From an uncultured Bacillota bacterium (GTDB lineage: Bacteria > Bacillota > Clostridia > Peptostreptococcales > Anaerovoracaceae): a stretch of DNA of 6,725 bases. A program made the translations under genes and the position numbers. Shown here piece after piece: positions 6,389-6,725 of this stretch. The notes beneath the pieces are model-generated. The model did not search any database, was not told the DNA's origin, and worked only from the letters and a program-made list of their open reading frames with translations. Numbering within the stretch: the stretch's first letter is position 1; every line of letters begins with the position of its first letter. The DNA lies in contig CAMOXP010000075.1 in NCBI GenBank assembly GCA_946629205.1, positions 1-6,725 on the forward strand, in the 5' to 3' direction.

Positions 6389-6423
6389 ATTTTAGTTAAA
6401 AATATCGAATACTGATAAAAAAC

Positions 6424-6433
6424 GGCTATAGCC
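6424..6433. promoter_or_regulatory. Perfect 10-base palindrome in the divergent intergenic region, possible operator
   Basis: GGCTATAGCC reads the same on both strands and is flanked by A-rich sequence on the left and TTT on the right (two more pairs after one mismatch). It sits between the minus-strand promoter and the plus-strand dehydrogenase start, a typical operator position. AraC-family proteins usually bind direct rather than inverted repeats, so another dimeric regulator may be involved. Read on the minus strand it is followed by GTTTTTT, but a three-pair stem is too weak for a terminator. Confidence 0.3.
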
Positions 6434-6492
6434 TTTGCGCGGAGAGTAGGAGATAATTTTTGTAGAAAAAGAAACCAATGTTTTGAAGACAC

Positions 6493-6511
6493 AAGGAGAT
6501 ATGATTTTATG
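6493..6511 (+). promoter_or_regulatory. Ribosome binding site and start choice of the saccharopine dehydrogenase-like gene
   Basis: AAGGAG (6493-6498) lies 10 bases before ATG 6509-6511. The nearer ATG at 6501 is in another frame, which closes at a TAG after eight codons, so 6509 is the true start. Confidence 0.75.
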
Positions 6512-6725
6512 GGTAAGAAAATATTAGTATTAGGAACAGGCGCACAGGGAACGACCGTTGCAAAGAGACTGGACCTGGAGCCAAATGTAGATAAGGTCAT
6601 CTGCGCAGACTATGATGAGGCCGCCGCGAAGGAACTGGCGGGCGAGTTGAATAAGGCAGAAGGGTACTTCTGCGACGCGTCCAAGAAGGATCAGGTCGTG
6701 AAGCTGGTAGAAGGCTGTGACCTCG
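6509..6725 (+). CDS. Saccharopine dehydrogenase-family NAD(P)-binding protein, N-terminal part (cut by window end)
   Basis: Seventy-two codons are visible and the frame is open to the window edge. The protein starts with MGKKILVLGTGAQGTTVAKR, a beta strand and the dinucleotide-binding GxGxxG (Gly9, Gly11, Gly14) of a Rossmann fold. Then come ICADYDEAAAKELA, with an acidic/aspartate end of the second strand, and FCDASKKDQVVKLVEGCDL. This order is that of the saccharopine dehydrogenase NADP-binding domain. Family members include lysine-pathway saccharopine reductases, lysine dehydrogenases and carboxynorspermidine synthases; the N-terminus alone cannot tell them apart. It is transcribed divergently from the AraC-family gene, 181 bases away, and could be one of its targets. 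I found no convincing plus-strand promoter. Confidence 0.8.
   Translation, partial: MGKKILVLGTGAQGTTVAKRLDLEPNVDKVICADYDEAAAKELAGELNKAEGYFCDASKKDQVVKLVEGCDL

Noticed and set aside
6452..6457. GATAAT as a -10 box for the plus-strand dehydrogenase gene
   Set aside because: No hexamer resembling TTGACA lies 15-19 bases upstream; the closest, TTTGCG at 6434, is only 12 bases away.
6385..6600. 71-codon minus-strand frame overlapping the divergent promoter region
   Set aside because: It overlaps the start of the saccharopine dehydrogenase-like gene and the AraC-gene promoter and has no recognisable protein features.

Overview
The window looks like the chromosome of an anaerobic Bacillota, most probably a clostridial lineage. 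The reasons are an NfnAB-type electron-bifurcating transhydrogenase, AGGAGG-like ribosome binding sites, tightly packed operons and protein sequences that read as clostridial. Base composition appears moderate. I cannot name a genus from this sequence. All features look chromosomal: I see no transposase, integrase, tRNA, rRNA or CRISPR array.

Layout, left to right. (1) Bases 2-1685 (+): the 3' end of nfnA and complete nfnB, overlapping by 8 bases. Together they encode the NADH-dependent reduced ferredoxin:NADP+ oxidoreductase. (2) Bases 1686-1955: a noncoding gap filled almost entirely by one imperfect palindrome of about 205 bases (1698-1902), with a terminator-like hairpin at its centre. 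This is the most unusual object in the window. (3) Bases 1956-4055 (+): a two-gene unit 15 bases apart, made of a cation diffusion facilitator with two tandem C-terminal domains and a PHP-domain metal-dependent phosphoesterase. (4) Bases 4038-4126: a convergent junction where each transcript's terminator hairpin lies in or across the neighbouring gene. (5) Bases 4097-6327 (-): an AraC-family regulator followed 35 bases later by sstT, a Na+/serine-threonine symporter, probably one operon with a possible extra promoter for sstT. (6) Bases 6328-6508: a divergent promoter region with a good minus-strand promoter for the regulator and a perfect 10-base palindrome. (7) Bases 6509-6725 (+): the 5' end of a saccharopine dehydrogenase-family oxidoreductase, cut by the window edge.

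How they fit together: nfnAB balances NADH, ferredoxin and NADPH. The araC-sstT unit suggests regulated serine/threonine uptake, and the divergent dehydrogenase could be a co-regulated amino-acid or polyamine metabolic gene. The transporter-PHP pair suggests a metal-linked housekeeping unit. These links are inferences from position. Individual family assignments rest on motifs that I read directly and on remembered family sequences, not on database searches.
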